Notes under the pieces: generated by a model
Database searches by the model: none
Seen by the model: the letters and a program-made list of their open reading frames with translations, nothing else
Told to the model about the DNA's origin: nothing
Position numbers and translations under genes: made by a program
NCBI RefSeq assembly: GCF_002735925.1
Contig: NZ_PEDL01000002.1
Span: forward strand, 310,001-374,000
DNA length: 64,000 bases
Source of the DNA: Sporanaerobium hydrogeniformans
Lineage (GTDB): Bacteria; Bacillota; Clostridia; Lachnospirales; Cellulosilyticaceae
Reading direction: 5' to 3'
In this document: one piece after another, positions 56,007-64,000 of the stretch
Layout: every line of letters starts with the position of its first letter
How positions within the stretch are numbered: position 1 is the stretch's first letter

Positions 56007-57800
56007 TTACATTTTCATTTGAATAATAAGTTCTTTGAATTTTTCTAGGGCTTGCTCTATAGGGAAGGGTGTACTCATATCAACACCTGCATCCTTTAAT
56101 AGGTCAATAGGGTCTTTTGAAGAACCACCTTTTAAGAAATGGAGATACGCTTTAACAGCAGGTTCGCCTTCCTCTAAAATACGAGTAGACAAAGCGATAG
56201 CTGCCGAGTAGCCTGTGGCATATTGGTAAACATAGAAAGGGGTATAGAAGTGAGGAATACGTGACCATTCATTCTCAATGAGTTGATCCACCGTAACAGC
56301 TTCCCCATGGTATTTTCTTACTAAGTGAAGGTAATGTGAGCAGAGAAGCTCACTAGTTAGTGTTTTTCCTTCTTGGTTCATGCTGTGCATATCTTTTTCA
56401 AATTCAGCAAACATGGTTTGACGGTATAAAGTCGATTTAAATTGTTCCATAAAGTAATTAAGTAGGTATTTCTTATAGTTGGGGTCAGTTACTGTTTTTA
56501 AAAGATATTGCATCAGCAAGGCTTCATTGACAGTAGAGGCCACCTCTGCCACAAAGATGCAGTAATCTCCATAAATAAAAGGCTGCTCTTTGTGAGAATA
56601 GTAGCTATGGAGGGCATGCCCCATTTCATGTGCTAAAGTGAATAGATTAGAGAGGTTATCTACATAATTCATCAGCACATAGGGGTGAGGAATACCATGA
56701 CAGCCCCAAGAATAGGCACCACTTCGTTTACCTTGATTTTCATATTTATCTACCCAGCGTTCATTAAAACCACGTTTTACAATAGAAACATATTCTTCAC
56801 CTAATGGTGCAAGCGCTTTAAGAATCATATCACATGCTTCATCATAGGAGATTTTAAGTTCAAAATCTTTGACCATTGGCGTGAAAAGGTCATACATGTG
56901 TAACTCCTTGACACCTAATAAATCTTTGCGTAAAGTCATATAATCATGAAGAATAGTTAAATTTTCATTAACTGTTGTAAGGAGGTTATTATAAACGCTA
57001 GTTGGAATATTATTAGCTGAGAGAGCATAGTGAAGAGGTGATTCAAAGCCTCTTACGGAGGCAAAAAGTCCATATTGTTTGATGTTAGCTGAGAAGGTAG
57101 TTGCAAGCATATTTTTGTAACTCGCATACGTCTTATAAAGAGCTGAAAAAGCTTCTTCACGTACTTTTCGGTCTTTACTTTCTAAATAGTGAATATAAGT
57201 CCCGTGAGTAAGACGTACCTCTTCCCCCTTTTCATTAGAAATAAGAGGAAAACTTAAATCGACATTATTAAACATGGCAAAAATGTTAGAAGGTGCATCA
57301 GCCACTTCAGAGACTTTGGCGAGAAGGCTTTCCATTTTACTATCCAGAATATGTGCCTTTTGCCTTAGAATTTCTTGTAAGTAACGAGTATAGAGCCCTA
57401 AAGCAGGTGTTTCTTTAAGAAAGACATCTAACTTTTCAATTGTAAGCTGACTCAGTTCGGGTGAGGCAAAAGCTAGAGCTTCAGCAGCTTGGATAGAAAG
57501 GAGTTCTGTTTGATTAGCAAAGTCTTGATAAGTTGTATTTTGGCCATCTTGATGCAGGCGCATATGACTATAGACATAAAGTTTATTAATCTTTTCAGAT
57601 AAAGCATCTTGTGCTCTAAGAAACGCTAATAAGATATCACTACGATTTAAGAGCTTTCCTTCATAAGCTGAGAAAGGCCCAATAGCTTCTTTTGCTTTCT
57701 GAAGTGTTTCAAGGAAGAGAGTATCCGTTGCAAAGATATCTTCTAATTTCCATGTATCCATTTCGTTTATTTCATTTCTTTGAGGTAAGTTTTTAGACAA
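56007..57800 (-). CDS. pepF: Oligoendopeptidase F (M3 family)
   Basis: Cytoplasmic zinc peptidase cutting peptides of roughly 7-17 residues. The 597-residue protein begins LPQRNEINEMDTWKLEDIF, the usual PepF N-terminus, and has the zinc motif HEMGH (His391, Glu392, His395) within TLAHEMGHALHSYYS. The C-terminal YPF-type segment (FYTPFYVYQYATGYSAA) is also typical. The start is TTG at 57800 with AAAGGAGTG upstream. No signal peptide. It is divergent from the D-aminopeptidase gene, so both neighbours are peptide-processing enzymes. Confidence 0.96.
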   Translation of the reverse strand: MSKNLPQRNEINEMDTWKLEDIFATDTLFLETLQKAKEAIGPFSAYEGKLLNRSDILLAFLRAQDALSEKINKLYVYSHMRLHQDGQNTTYQDFANQTELLSIQAAEALAFASPELSQLTIEKLDVFLKETPALGLYTRYLQEILRQKAHILDSKMESLLAKVSEVADAPSNIFAMFNNVDLSFPLISNEKGEEVRLTHGTYIHYLESKDRKVREEAFSALYKTYASYKNMLATTFSANIKQYGLFASVRGFESPLHYALSANNIPTSVYNNLLTTVNENLTILHDYMTLRKDLLGVKELHMYDLFTPMVKDFELKISYDEACDMILKALAPLGEEYVSIVKRGFNERWVDKYENQGKRSGAYSWGCHGIPHPYVLMNYVDNLSNLFTLAHEMGHALHSYYSHKEQPFIYGDYCIFVAEVASTVNEALLMQYLLKTVTDPNYKKYLLNYFMEQFKSTLYRQTMFAEFEKDMHSMNQEGKTLTSELLCSHYLHLVRKYHGEAVTVDQLIENEWSRIPHFYTPFYVYQYATGYSAAIALSTRILEEGEPAVKAYLHFLKGGSSKDPIDLLKDAGVDMSTPFPIEQALEKFKELIIQMKM

Positions 57801-57887
57801 TACATATCACTCCTTTAGTAAACAATTAGTTATAGTATACTCTATTTTGGGAAGAAAAATCGGTAGTGAGTAAAAAAACTTTCTTTT

Positions 57888-57916
57888 TTGATATTTTAAA
57901 TAAATTTTGTTATACT
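57888..57916 (+). promoter_or_regulatory. Sigma-A promoter for the D-aminopeptidase gene
   Basis: TTGATA (57888-57893), 17 bases, TATACT (57911-57916), 39 bases before the ATG. Confidence 0.7.
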
Positions 57917-57955
57917 AAAAGATAAGAAAAAGTAAAGAGGTGGAGGGGAAAGGCC

Positions 57956-58750
57956 ATGCGACTTTATATCAGTGCAGATTTAGAAGGAATTACAGGTGTT
58001 TCTAAATGGGAAGAAACGCACAAAGGAAACGGGGAGTATGAAAAAGCAAGATTACAAATGACAAGAGAAGTAGCAGCAGCCTGTCTAGGCGCCTTGGAAG
58101 CAGGAGCAGACTTTATTATGGTGAAAGATGCGCATGAAGATGGTAAAAACCTGATTCATAACATGCTACCGAAAGAAGTAAAGCTTCTTTCGGGTTGGAG
58201 CAATCATCCTTACAATATGGTAGAAGGGTTAGATGCTAGCTTTGATGGTGTTTTGATGATAGGTTATCATAGTGGTGGACATTCAAATGGCTCACCTTTA
58301 GCACATACCTTATCTATTGATAGTATTCGCTCCTTAACATTAAATGGAAAGAAAGCTGACGAGTTTTTACTTTATGCAGAGGCAGCTCACTTTATTGGTG
58401 TGCCTGTTATAGGTGTAAGTGGAGATGGGGAACTTATTAGACGTGTAAAGGGGTTTGATTCTCAGATTAAGACAGTAGCAGTTCAGGAAGGGTTTGGTGG
58501 AGCCATTGTGAGTATTCATCCTGAACTTGCCATTGGTCGGATTCAAAAGATGGCGAAGAAGGCTGTGGAAAATGCCACACACTTTACAATGTCTAAGAAA
58601 GAGCACTATGAGTTAAAGATAGAGTTTAAAGCACATCAAGATGCCTATAAATATTCTTTTTATCCAGGGGTGGAACAAATAGGGGAATATGCCATTCGAT
58701 TAGCTACTAGTAATTATGGAGAGATTTTAGCACTTTTATTGTTTATTTAA
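57956..58750 (+). CDS. D-aminopeptidase, M55 family (DppA type)
   Basis: A 264-residue zinc aminopeptidase related to B. subtilis DppA, which releases D-amino acids from D-Ala peptides and may help recycle cell wall peptides. The N-terminal SADLEG supplies ligands Asp8 and Glu10, with further likely ligands His60 (DAHEDG) and His105 (GYHSGG). SPLAHTLS and GVSGDGEL are conserved family blocks. No signal peptide. It is not part of a dpp transport operon here; it stands alone between its own promoter and terminator, opposite pepF. Confidence 0.93.
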   Translation: MRLYISADLEGITGVSKWEETHKGNGEYEKARLQMTREVAAACLGALEAGADFIMVKDAHEDGKNLIHNMLPKEVKLLSGWSNHPYNMVEGLDASFDGVLMIGYHSGGHSNGSPLAHTLSIDSIRSLTLNGKKADEFLLYAEAAHFIGVPVIGVSGDGELIRRVKGFDSQIKTVAVQEGFGGAIVSIHPELAIGRIQKMAKKAVENATHFTMSKKEHYELKIEFKAHQDAYKYSFYPGVEQIGEYAIRLATSNYGEILALLLFI

Positions 58751-58773
58751 TAGAAGAAATAGGGTATACTAAT

Positions 58774-58817
58774 AAAAAGCAGACAGGGTCAAAGAACTAG
58801 CCAGTTGTCTGCTTTTT
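58774..58817 (+). terminator. Terminator after the D-aminopeptidase gene
   Basis: A 12-bp stem AAAAAGCAGACA / TGTCTGCTTTTT with a 20-base loop. Confidence 0.85.
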
Positions 58818-58851
58818 GTGACGCTTATAGCCAAACAAAAGGAGTGACGTG

Positions 58852-59466
58852 ATGCAGACACTTTTATTCGTCAGACATGGTGAAACACTTGCTAATAAAG
58901 AGAAGCGGTGGTTAGGGCAATATGAGAGTCCTTTAAGTGAAGAAGGAAAAAGGCAAGCTAGGCAACTGGAGAAGGTGTTAGAAAGCTATTCTATAGAGGC
59001 AATTTATACGAGTACTTCTTTACGTACGTTAGAAACGATAGAAGGTTTTGCTAAGAAAAAAGGTCTTGTTATTAAACAAGAGAAGGCTTTTTGTGAAATA
59101 GATTTTGGGGAATTTGAGGGGAGAAGCTTTGCGGAGCTTCAAAATAAAAGTCCAGAAGAAGTGCAAAAGATGCTTAAGGAGGGAGATTACTATACTTATC
59201 CAGGGGGAGAGAGCTTAGTAGCTTCTTATGAAAGAAATATTAAAGGACTTAAAGCGCTTATGGCACTTCCACAAAAAACAGTATTACTTTGTGCCCATGC
59301 AGGGACACTGCGTAATTGTATTAGTTACTTAGTAGGAGGTAGTCACAAGCTGCATTGGCATTTTAAAATTGATCCAGCGTCTTTAACATGTTTTACTTTA
59401 GAAGGAGACTTTGCTGTGTGTGAAGTACTCAATCATACGTATCACTATAAAAATCATGTTTTATAA
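58852..59466 (+). CDS. Histidine phosphatase family protein (phosphoglycerate mutase-like)
   Basis: A 204-residue branch 1 histidine phosphatase. The catalytic RHGET is at the N-terminus (VRHGETLAN), the proton donor Glu lies in CEIDFGEFEG, and the second His is in CAHAGTLRN. Size fits CobC-type alpha-ribazole phosphatase or a general sugar-phosphate phosphatase; the adjacent tetrapyrrole genes make the cobalamin-related option attractive but do not prove it. ATG 58852 is preceded by AAAGGAGTG; a GTG at 58849 is less well placed. It is 24 bases before hemC, probably in the same transcript. Confidence 0.85.
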   Translation: MQTLLFVRHGETLANKEKRWLGQYESPLSEEGKRQARQLEKVLESYSIEAIYTSTSLRTLETIEGFAKKKGLVIKQEKAFCEIDFGEFEGRSFAELQNKSPEEVQKMLKEGDYYTYPGGESLVASYERNIKGLKALMALPQKTVLLCAHAGTLRNCISYLVGGSHKLHWHFKIDPASLTCFTLEGDFAVCEVLNHTYHYKNHVL

Positions 59467-59490
59467 AAAAAGAGAAGAAGGTGACAGGAA

Positions 59491-60396
59491 ATGGAGATTA
59501 TTGTAGGCACGCGAGGGAGTCAACTGGCTCTTAGTCAAACAGGAGATATTATTAAGATACTTGAAGGGTATCATCCCCATGTAAAGTTTACTCTTAAAAT
59601 TATTAAAACCAAAGGTGACAGCATTCAGCATATAGCACTTGACCAAATTGGTGAAAAGGCATTATTTGTAAAGGAAATAGAAGAGGAGCTCTTAAATGGG
59701 ACTATTGATTTTGCTGTACATAGCATGAAAGACATGCCTTCTGATGTGCCAGAAGGACTTTGCTTTGGGCCTGTTCCTAAAAGAGAAGATGTGAGAGATG
59801 TACTCATTTTAAAGGAAGGGTATAAGACTTTAGAGGAGCTACCTTTAGGAGCACGCATTGGGACAGGAAGTAAAAGAAGGAGCTATCAGCTTTTGAAACT
59901 GCGTCCAGATTTAGAAATCGTCCCTATTCGTGGCAATATTGATACACGTATTAAAAAAATAAAATTGGAGAATTTAGAAGGTATAGTTTTGGCTGCAGCA
60001 GGTTTGCATCGCTTAAAGCTTAAAGAGCAAATTAGCGTTTATTTACCTGTTACAAAGATGGTACCTGCGCCAGGACAAGGGGCTTTAGCTCTTGAAATGC
60101 GACAAGAGGATAAGCGTGTTCAAGACATCCTTGCGCCTTTGTATGATGAAGAAAGTTGTTTAACAGTGGCAGCTGAGCGCGGTTTTATGGATGGTCTAAA
60201 CGGGAGCTGTCATTTGCCAATGGGAGCTTATGCGGAGCTTTCAGAAGGAAGACTTATACTAACAGGTCTTTATGGAGATGAAGGCGGGAAATGTCTCGTC
60301 CTCCAAAAACTAGAGGGTCCACAAGAAGAGGCAAGAGAAATAGGACTTCGTTTAGCTAAGGAGCTTTTGAAGACTTATGAGGAACATATTAAATAA
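59491..60396 (+). CDS. hemC: Hydroxymethylbilane synthase (porphobilinogen deaminase)
   Basis: Joins four porphobilinogen units into hydroxymethylbilane. The 301-residue protein has GTRGSQLALSQ at the N-terminus, HSMKDMP, the active-site arginines (KRRSYQL, PIRGNIDTR), and Cys240 in NGSCHLPMG, which carries the dipyrromethane cofactor (Cys242 in E. coli). It is followed 22 bases later by hemB. The order hemC-hemB-precorrin-2 dehydrogenase points to siroheme or cobalamin supply. Confidence 0.97.
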   Translation: MEIIVGTRGSQLALSQTGDIIKILEGYHPHVKFTLKIIKTKGDSIQHIALDQIGEKALFVKEIEEELLNGTIDFAVHSMKDMPSDVPEGLCFGPVPKREDVRDVLILKEGYKTLEELPLGARIGTGSKRRSYQLLKLRPDLEIVPIRGNIDTRIKKIKLENLEGIVLAAAGLHRLKLKEQISVYLPVTKMVPAPGQGALALEMRQEDKRVQDILAPLYDEESCLTVAAERGFMDGLNGSCHLPMGAYAELSEGRLILTGLYGDEGGKCLVLQKLEGPQEEAREIGLRLAKELLKTYEEHIK

Positions 60397-60418
60397 AAAA
60401 TAGACTGGAGGGAGACAA

Positions 60419-61384
60419 ATGGATAAGAGACCTAGAAGACTTAGGTACAATCCGCAAATTCGTACATTAGTAAGAGAAACTTCCTTGGAAGTATCGGATC
60501 TTATTTATCCCCTTTTTATTAAAGAGGGGAAAGGGCAAAAAGAAGAAATTCATTCACTAAAAGGCATTTATCGCTGGACGCTAGAGAGTCTAGAAGAAGA
60601 AATCAATGAAATTGTAGCTTTAGGTATAGAATATGTTCTTCTTTTTGGCATTCCTTATCACAAAGATAATAAGGGAAGTGAAGCTTATAATAAAGAGGGT
60701 ATTGTGCAACAGGCGATCCGTAAGATTAAAAGTTTAGCACCTCATCTATATGTTATTACAGATGTTTGCATGTGTGAATATACCTCTCATGGGCACTGTG
60801 GAATTTTAGATGAAAAAGGTTATGTGCATAACGAAAAGTCTCTTTATTACTTAGGACAAATTGCAGTAAGTCATGCAGAAGCAGGTGCCGATATGATTGC
60901 CCCTTCTGATATGATGGATGGGCGAGTAGGGTATATGCGTCATGAGCTGGATGAGCATGGTTTTAATCATATACCCATTATGAGCTATAGTGCCAAATAT
61001 GCTTCTAGCTTTTATGGCCCATTTAGGGAAGCTGCTGGTTCTGTACCTGCTTTTGGCGATAGAAAAACGTATCAGATGGATATGGCAAATACCAATGAAG
61101 CTCTTCGTGAGGTGGCACTTGATATAGAAGAAGGCGCAGATATTGTTATGGTTAAACCTGCTCTTTCTTATTTGGATATCATTCGCCGTATTAAAGATAC
61201 CTATAATATGCCGCTAGCTGCCTACCAAGTAAGTGGAGAGTATGCTATGCTCAAAATGGCAGTAGCAAATGGTCTCTTAAATGAAGAGGCTATTTATGAA
61301 GCCACATTGTCCATTAAACGTGCAGGGGCCGATATGATCATTACCTACTTTGCCAAAGATTTAGCTCGTAAACTAAAGGGGTGA
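60419..61384 (+). CDS. hemB: Delta-aminolevulinic acid dehydratase (porphobilinogen synthase)
   Basis: Condenses two 5-aminolevulinate molecules to porphobilinogen. The 321-residue protein has both catalytic lysines, Lys193 ([14 protein letters not shown]) and Lys246 ([10 protein letters not shown]), and three cysteines at the catalytic zinc site (Cys117, Cys119, Cys127 in [13 protein letters not shown]), so it is the zinc-dependent type. ACTGGAGGGAG precedes the ATG. hemC lies upstream and the precorrin-2 dehydrogenase gene starts at its stop codon. Confidence 0.97.
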   Translation: MDKRPRRLRYNPQIRTLVRETSLEVSDLIYPLFIKEGKGQKEEIHSLKGIYRWTLESLEEEINEIVALGIEYVLLFGIPYHKDNKGSEAYNKEGIVQQAIRKIKSLAPHLYVITDVCMCEYTSHGHCGILDEKGYVHNEKSLYYLGQIAVSHAEAGADMIAPSDMMDGRVGYMRHELDEHGFNHIPIMSYSAKYASSFYGPFREAAGSVPAFGDRKTYQMDMANTNEALREVALDIEEGADIVMVKPALSYLDIIRRIKDTYNMPLAAYQVSGEYAMLKMAVANGLLNEEAIYEATLSIKRAGADMIITYFAKDLARKLKG

Positions 61385-61389
61385 GTAAA

Positions 61390-61995
61390 GTGTATTATCC
61401 TATGATGCTTAAACTGCAAGGAAAAAAGGTCATTGTTTTTGGTGGAGGTAAAGTTGCTTACGGTAAAGCGAAAGGTCTTTTAGAAGCAGGTGCCTGTGTG
61501 CAAGTGATTAGCCCACAATTTGATAAAGTCTTTGAAGGGCTCCATAAGCAAATGACATTAATAGAAGGTTATTACGAGGAAGTCCTGCTACAAGGGTGCT
61601 TCCTTGTAGTGGCAGCTACAAATCATCCAAACATCAATGAACAAATTGGGAAAGCATGTGAGGAAAAGGGGATTTTATGTAATGTAGTATCAAGCCCTAG
61701 TCTTTCAAGTTTTATTGTCCCTAGTGTCGTAAGACGAGGGGAGTTTGTGCTTAGTATTTCTACAGGTGGTAACAGTCCAGCTCTTGCCAAACATATCAAA
61801 AAGGAATTAGCCAAAAGGTATGATGAAGATTATGGAGCTTATGTCACTCTTTTAGGCGAAATAAGAAAAATAGTTTTAGCTAAAAGCTGGCCTGAAGAAA
61901 AGAAGCAAACCTTTTTAAGAGAGCTTTCTAATAAATCTTTTGAGGAATGCAACGGGCTTTGGGAGTCTCTGAAGAGAAACGAGGACCTTTTTTAA
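61390..61995 (+). CDS. Precorrin-2 dehydrogenase / sirohydrochlorin ferrochelatase (CysG N-terminal type)
   Basis: Oxidises precorrin-2 to sirohydrochlorin with NAD, and in relatives also inserts iron to make siroheme. The 201-residue protein has the NAD loop VIFGGGKVAYGKA-like sequence (VFGGGKVAYGKAKGLLEAG), VAATNHPNIN and the FIVPSVVRRGEFVLSISTGGNSPALA block characteristic of Met8/SirC/CysG-N proteins. GTG 61390 has AAGGGG at nine bases; GTG 61381 overlaps the hemB stop but sits directly on that site. No methyltransferase domain is fused, so uroporphyrinogen methyltransferase and uroporphyrinogen synthase must be encoded elsewhere. Confidence 0.93.
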   Translation: MYYPMMLKLQGKKVIVFGGGKVAYGKAKGLLEAGACVQVISPQFDKVFEGLHKQMTLIEGYYEEVLLQGCFLVVAATNHPNINEQIGKACEEKGILCNVVSSPSLSSFIVPSVVRRGEFVLSISTGGNSPALAKHIKKELAKRYDEDYGAYVTLLGEIRKIVLAKSWPEEKKQTFLRELSNKSFEECNGLWESLKRNEDLF

Positions 61996-62056
61996 GTACT
62001 TAAAATAAAGTATACTAGAACAAAAGATGTTAACAAGCAAGAGAAGGAGAAAAAAG

Positions 62057-62659
62057 ATGGGTTTTTACAAGGTAACAGTGGGGGTTATGGGGTCTTCCAA
62101 ATCAGCAAGAGCCATTGCAGAGGTTCAGAATCTAAAGGTGAGAAACCTAAAGACATTAGTCATTAAACCAGAATTAGATACACGAGATGGTGGATACATA
62201 TGCAGTCGTCTGATAAAAGATAAAGTAAAGGCAGATATTTTACTTAACCCAGAAGAATCACTACCTATTGATGAGATTATTAGCAATAATTATGATTACA
62301 TTGTTGTCGATGAATTTCATATGCTTAGTGAGATGCAGGTTAAGGAGCTCTACCAAATTAGTGCCATTTCATCTACTAATGTGAGTATGTATGGTCTTAG
62401 AATGTCTTGGAAAGGAACGCCTTTTTCAAGTGCGGCTTTAGCACTGGCTTATGCGGATGAAATCGAAATTATAAAAATGGTGGATAAGGATCAACATACC
62501 TTAAGTCATCACATAAAATATACTAATGGTATACCAAGTCCCCTTGGAGAGAATGAGAACACCATCGTAGTAGGTGATTTAGATAAAACAAGCTATACCA
62601 CCGTTTCAAAATTAGATTTTTATAAAATCTATAAAATGTTAGGTCAAGTAGAAAAGTAG
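62057..62659 (+). CDS. Divergent thymidine kinase-like protein lacking the zinc ribbon
   Basis: A 200-residue protein clearly related to type II thymidine kinase: N-terminal nucleotide loop, VVDEFHMLS in place of the VDEaQFL Walker B, MYGLRMSWKGTPF matching the YGLRTDFRGELF lasso start, and a C-terminal VVGDLDKTSYTTVSKLDFY matching the end of Tdk. The P-loop reads GVMGSSKSA, with Ser where GKS has Gly. All four zinc-ribbon cysteines are replaced (region KMVDKDQHTLSHH and the C-terminus). It may bind a nucleotide without being a normal thymidine kinase. ATG 62057 follows AAGGAG. Confidence 0.8.
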   Translation: MGFYKVTVGVMGSSKSARAIAEVQNLKVRNLKTLVIKPELDTRDGGYICSRLIKDKVKADILLNPEESLPIDEIISNNYDYIVVDEFHMLSEMQVKELYQISAISSTNVSMYGLRMSWKGTPFSSAALALAYADEIEIIKMVDKDQHTLSHHIKYTNGIPSPLGENENTIVVGDLDKTSYTTVSKLDFYKIYKMLGQVEK

Positions 62660-62675
62660 TTCCTATCAACCCTAA

Positions 62676-62724
62676 AAAATCGTACATTTAGAGTGCCTCT
62701 TGTGTAATCTAAGTGTACGATTTT
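62676..62724 (+). terminator. Terminator after the thymidine kinase-like gene
   Basis: AAAATCGTACA / TGTACGATTTT, extended inward by TTAGA / TCTAA after one mismatch, with a 15-base loop; the T tail is short. Confidence 0.7.
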
Positions 62725-62733
62725 GTATGTGGC

Positions 62734-62762
62734 TTGAAGAAATCCAGAGCCCTTGTTATAAT
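62734..62762 (+). promoter_or_regulatory. Sigma-A promoter for the DinG-like helicase gene
   Basis: TTGAAG (62734-62739), 17 bases, TATAAT (62757-62762), 60 bases before the ATG. Confidence 0.72.
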
Positions 62763-62822
62763 GACAGCTAGTGCTTATAAGGATATGAGACGAATCAAAG
62801 TAGCAAATAGGAGAAAACCAAT

Positions 62823-64000
62823 ATGTGCATAAAACCACCTTTTACTTACTCAACTCAAAAAGAATTTCATGTTAATTTAATAGAATGGATAGGGGATGTA
62901 CTTTATGATAGACTTCCAGATCATGGTTATGAAATAAGGGATGAACAAATTTATACGGCGTTTCAAATTGCAGATGCTTTTTGCCATAAAAAGATTCATT
63001 TAGCAGAGGCGGGATTAGGAACAGGCAAGACCTTTGCTTATTTATTATCAGCTATCCCTTTTGCACGCTATACGGGAAAACCAGTAGTCATTTCTTGTGC
63101 ATCTACTGCTTTGCAGGAGCAACTTGCCTCAGAAAGTGGTGATATTGCTAAATTATCTAAGCTACTTGGACTAGAAGTAGATGCTAGAATGGCTAAGAAC
63201 CCTAAACAGTTCGTCTGTGATATACGTGCCAATGAGAGTATAGAGACATTGGGGGAGCGAGCAGAAGAAGTGTATAAATGGTTGGAGCAGACAACAAGCG
63301 GTGAACGTCAAGAGATACCTTATCTATCAGATGAAATGTGGAAAAAGATAGCCTGGAATGAAGGGATGAGGTGTGATATTTGCGTGAATCGTGGTTATTG
63401 CAAAATAGTACGTGCAAGAGCTCACTATAGAAAAGCACAAGATTTAATTATTGTGGATCATGAGACGTTTTTTTATGACTTGTGGACAAGAGAAGAAAAG
63501 CTAGCAAATGGTCTTCAGCCTATTTTGCCAAGTTATTCAGGGGTTATTTTTGATGAAGGACATCAAATTTTACTACCAGCAGCTTTACAAGCGGGACAGC
63601 AAATTATTAAACAAGACATAGAGACGATGATTAGAGCATTAGAAGGGATTCAAGGTGCTAGAGAGAGCTTTTATATTGCTCTAGAGAACCTAGAGGAGCA
63701 GGCAAGACGTTTTTTTCATAAAGCCAAGCAATCTATTGAAACCAAAGCATTAGGGGAACGTCAAAGTATTCAGCTTAACCCTGAGTTATTGGGAGTGGCA
63801 AATAATTTACGTATAGCATGTGATAACTTACTTATGGAATTACAAATTGAACAAGAGCTTTACTTAGAGTGTATACCTATAAGTTTAATTCAGGGCTATG
63901 AAGGAATGATTGAGGGGGTGATGAAAGGTCTAGCCATGCTTTGCAAAAGTGCAGGGGATGAGGTGATTTTCTGGTTAGAGAGTGGTGAAGAAAGCTTGGT
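62823..64000 (+). CDS. DinG/XPD-type ATP-dependent DNA helicase, N-terminal part
   Basis: The frame is open to the right edge, giving about 392 residues of a superfamily 2 helicase. Walker A AEAGLGTGKT lies near residues 60-69 and the DEGH Walker B in VIFDEGHQIL near 243-246. Four cysteines between them (FVCDIR, RCDICVNRGYC) match the iron-sulfur cluster of XPD/DinG helicases, and a second DNA-contacting segment HETFFYDLW follows. It most likely acts in DNA repair. AGGAGAAA precedes the ATG at 62823. Compared with E. coli DinG the insert after the cluster is different, so the precise subfamily is open. Confidence 0.87.
   Translation, partial: MCIKPPFTYSTQKEFHVNLIEWIGDVLYDRLPDHGYEIRDEQIYTAFQIADAFCHKKIHLAEAGLGTGKTFAYLLSAIPFARYTGKPVVISCASTALQEQLASESGDIAKLSKLLGLEVDARMAKNPKQFVCDIRANESIETLGERAEEVYKWLEQTTSGERQEIPYLSDEMWKKIAWNEGMRCDICVNRGYCKIVRARAHYRKAQDLIIVDHETFFYDLWTREEKLANGLQPILPSYSGVIFDEGHQILLPAALQAGQQIIKQDIETMIRALEGIQGARESFYIALENLEEQARRFFHKAKQSIETKALGERQSIQLNPELLGVANNLRIACDNLLMELQIEQELYLECIPISLIQGYEGMIEGVMKGLAMLCKSAGDEVIFWLESGEESL

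Overview
The window looks like chromosomal DNA of a low-GC, endospore-forming Firmicute of class Clostridia. The evidence is AT-rich codon use, strong AGGAGG-type ribosome binding sites with some GTG and TTG starts, the conserved order priA-def-fmt-rsmB-rlmN-stp-prkC-rsgA-rpe-thiN-(small ORF)-rpmB(opposite)-asp23-fakA-recG-rsmD-coaD, and a prkA-yhbH-spoVR sporulation block. A relative of Cellulosilyticum or another Lachnospirales genus is my best guess; it is not proven by the sequence.

Layout. 1-17370: housekeeping run covering replication restart (priA, cut by the left edge), protein N-terminus maturation (def, fmt), rRNA modification (rsmB, rlmN, rsmD), Ser/Thr phosphorylation (stp, prkC), ribosome assembly (rsgA, rpmB), central metabolism and cofactors (rpe, thiN, coaD), fatty-acid kinase (fakA) and recombination (recG). 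17522-24475: M16C metalloprotease, a short-chain dehydrogenase, a membrane protein, an RluA-type pseudouridine synthase, a helical-repeat protein and recU. 24517-31434: an exported GH26-like lipoprotein, prkA-yhbH-spoVR, the MBL hydrolase walJ and a tiny N/K/S/T-rich protein. 31575-33990: an EamA transporter and a CorA-like protein whose start is buried in a hairpin.

34105-53984 is the accessory part, two carbohydrate-uptake loci of the same design. Each has a YesM-type sensor kinase, a YesN/AraC-type response regulator, a solute-binding lipoprotein and two MalF/MalG-type permeases, and neither encodes an ATPase. Locus 1 ends in a GH2 beta-galactosidase followed by a decayed GH36 alpha-galactosidase, and its response regulator is frameshifted at the start of the DNA-binding domain. 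Locus 2 ends in two FAD-dependent oxidoreductases instead of glycosidases, an uncommon enzyme set and the best candidate here for an undescribed pathway.

54014-64000: adenine deaminase (frameshifted near its C-terminus), oligoendopeptidase F, a DppA-type D-aminopeptidase, a histidine phosphatase, a tetrapyrrole trio (hemC, hemB, precorrin-2 dehydrogenase), a divergent thymidine kinase-like protein and a DinG/XPD-type helicase cut by the right edge. I found no tRNA, rRNA, CRISPR array, insertion sequence or prophage gene.
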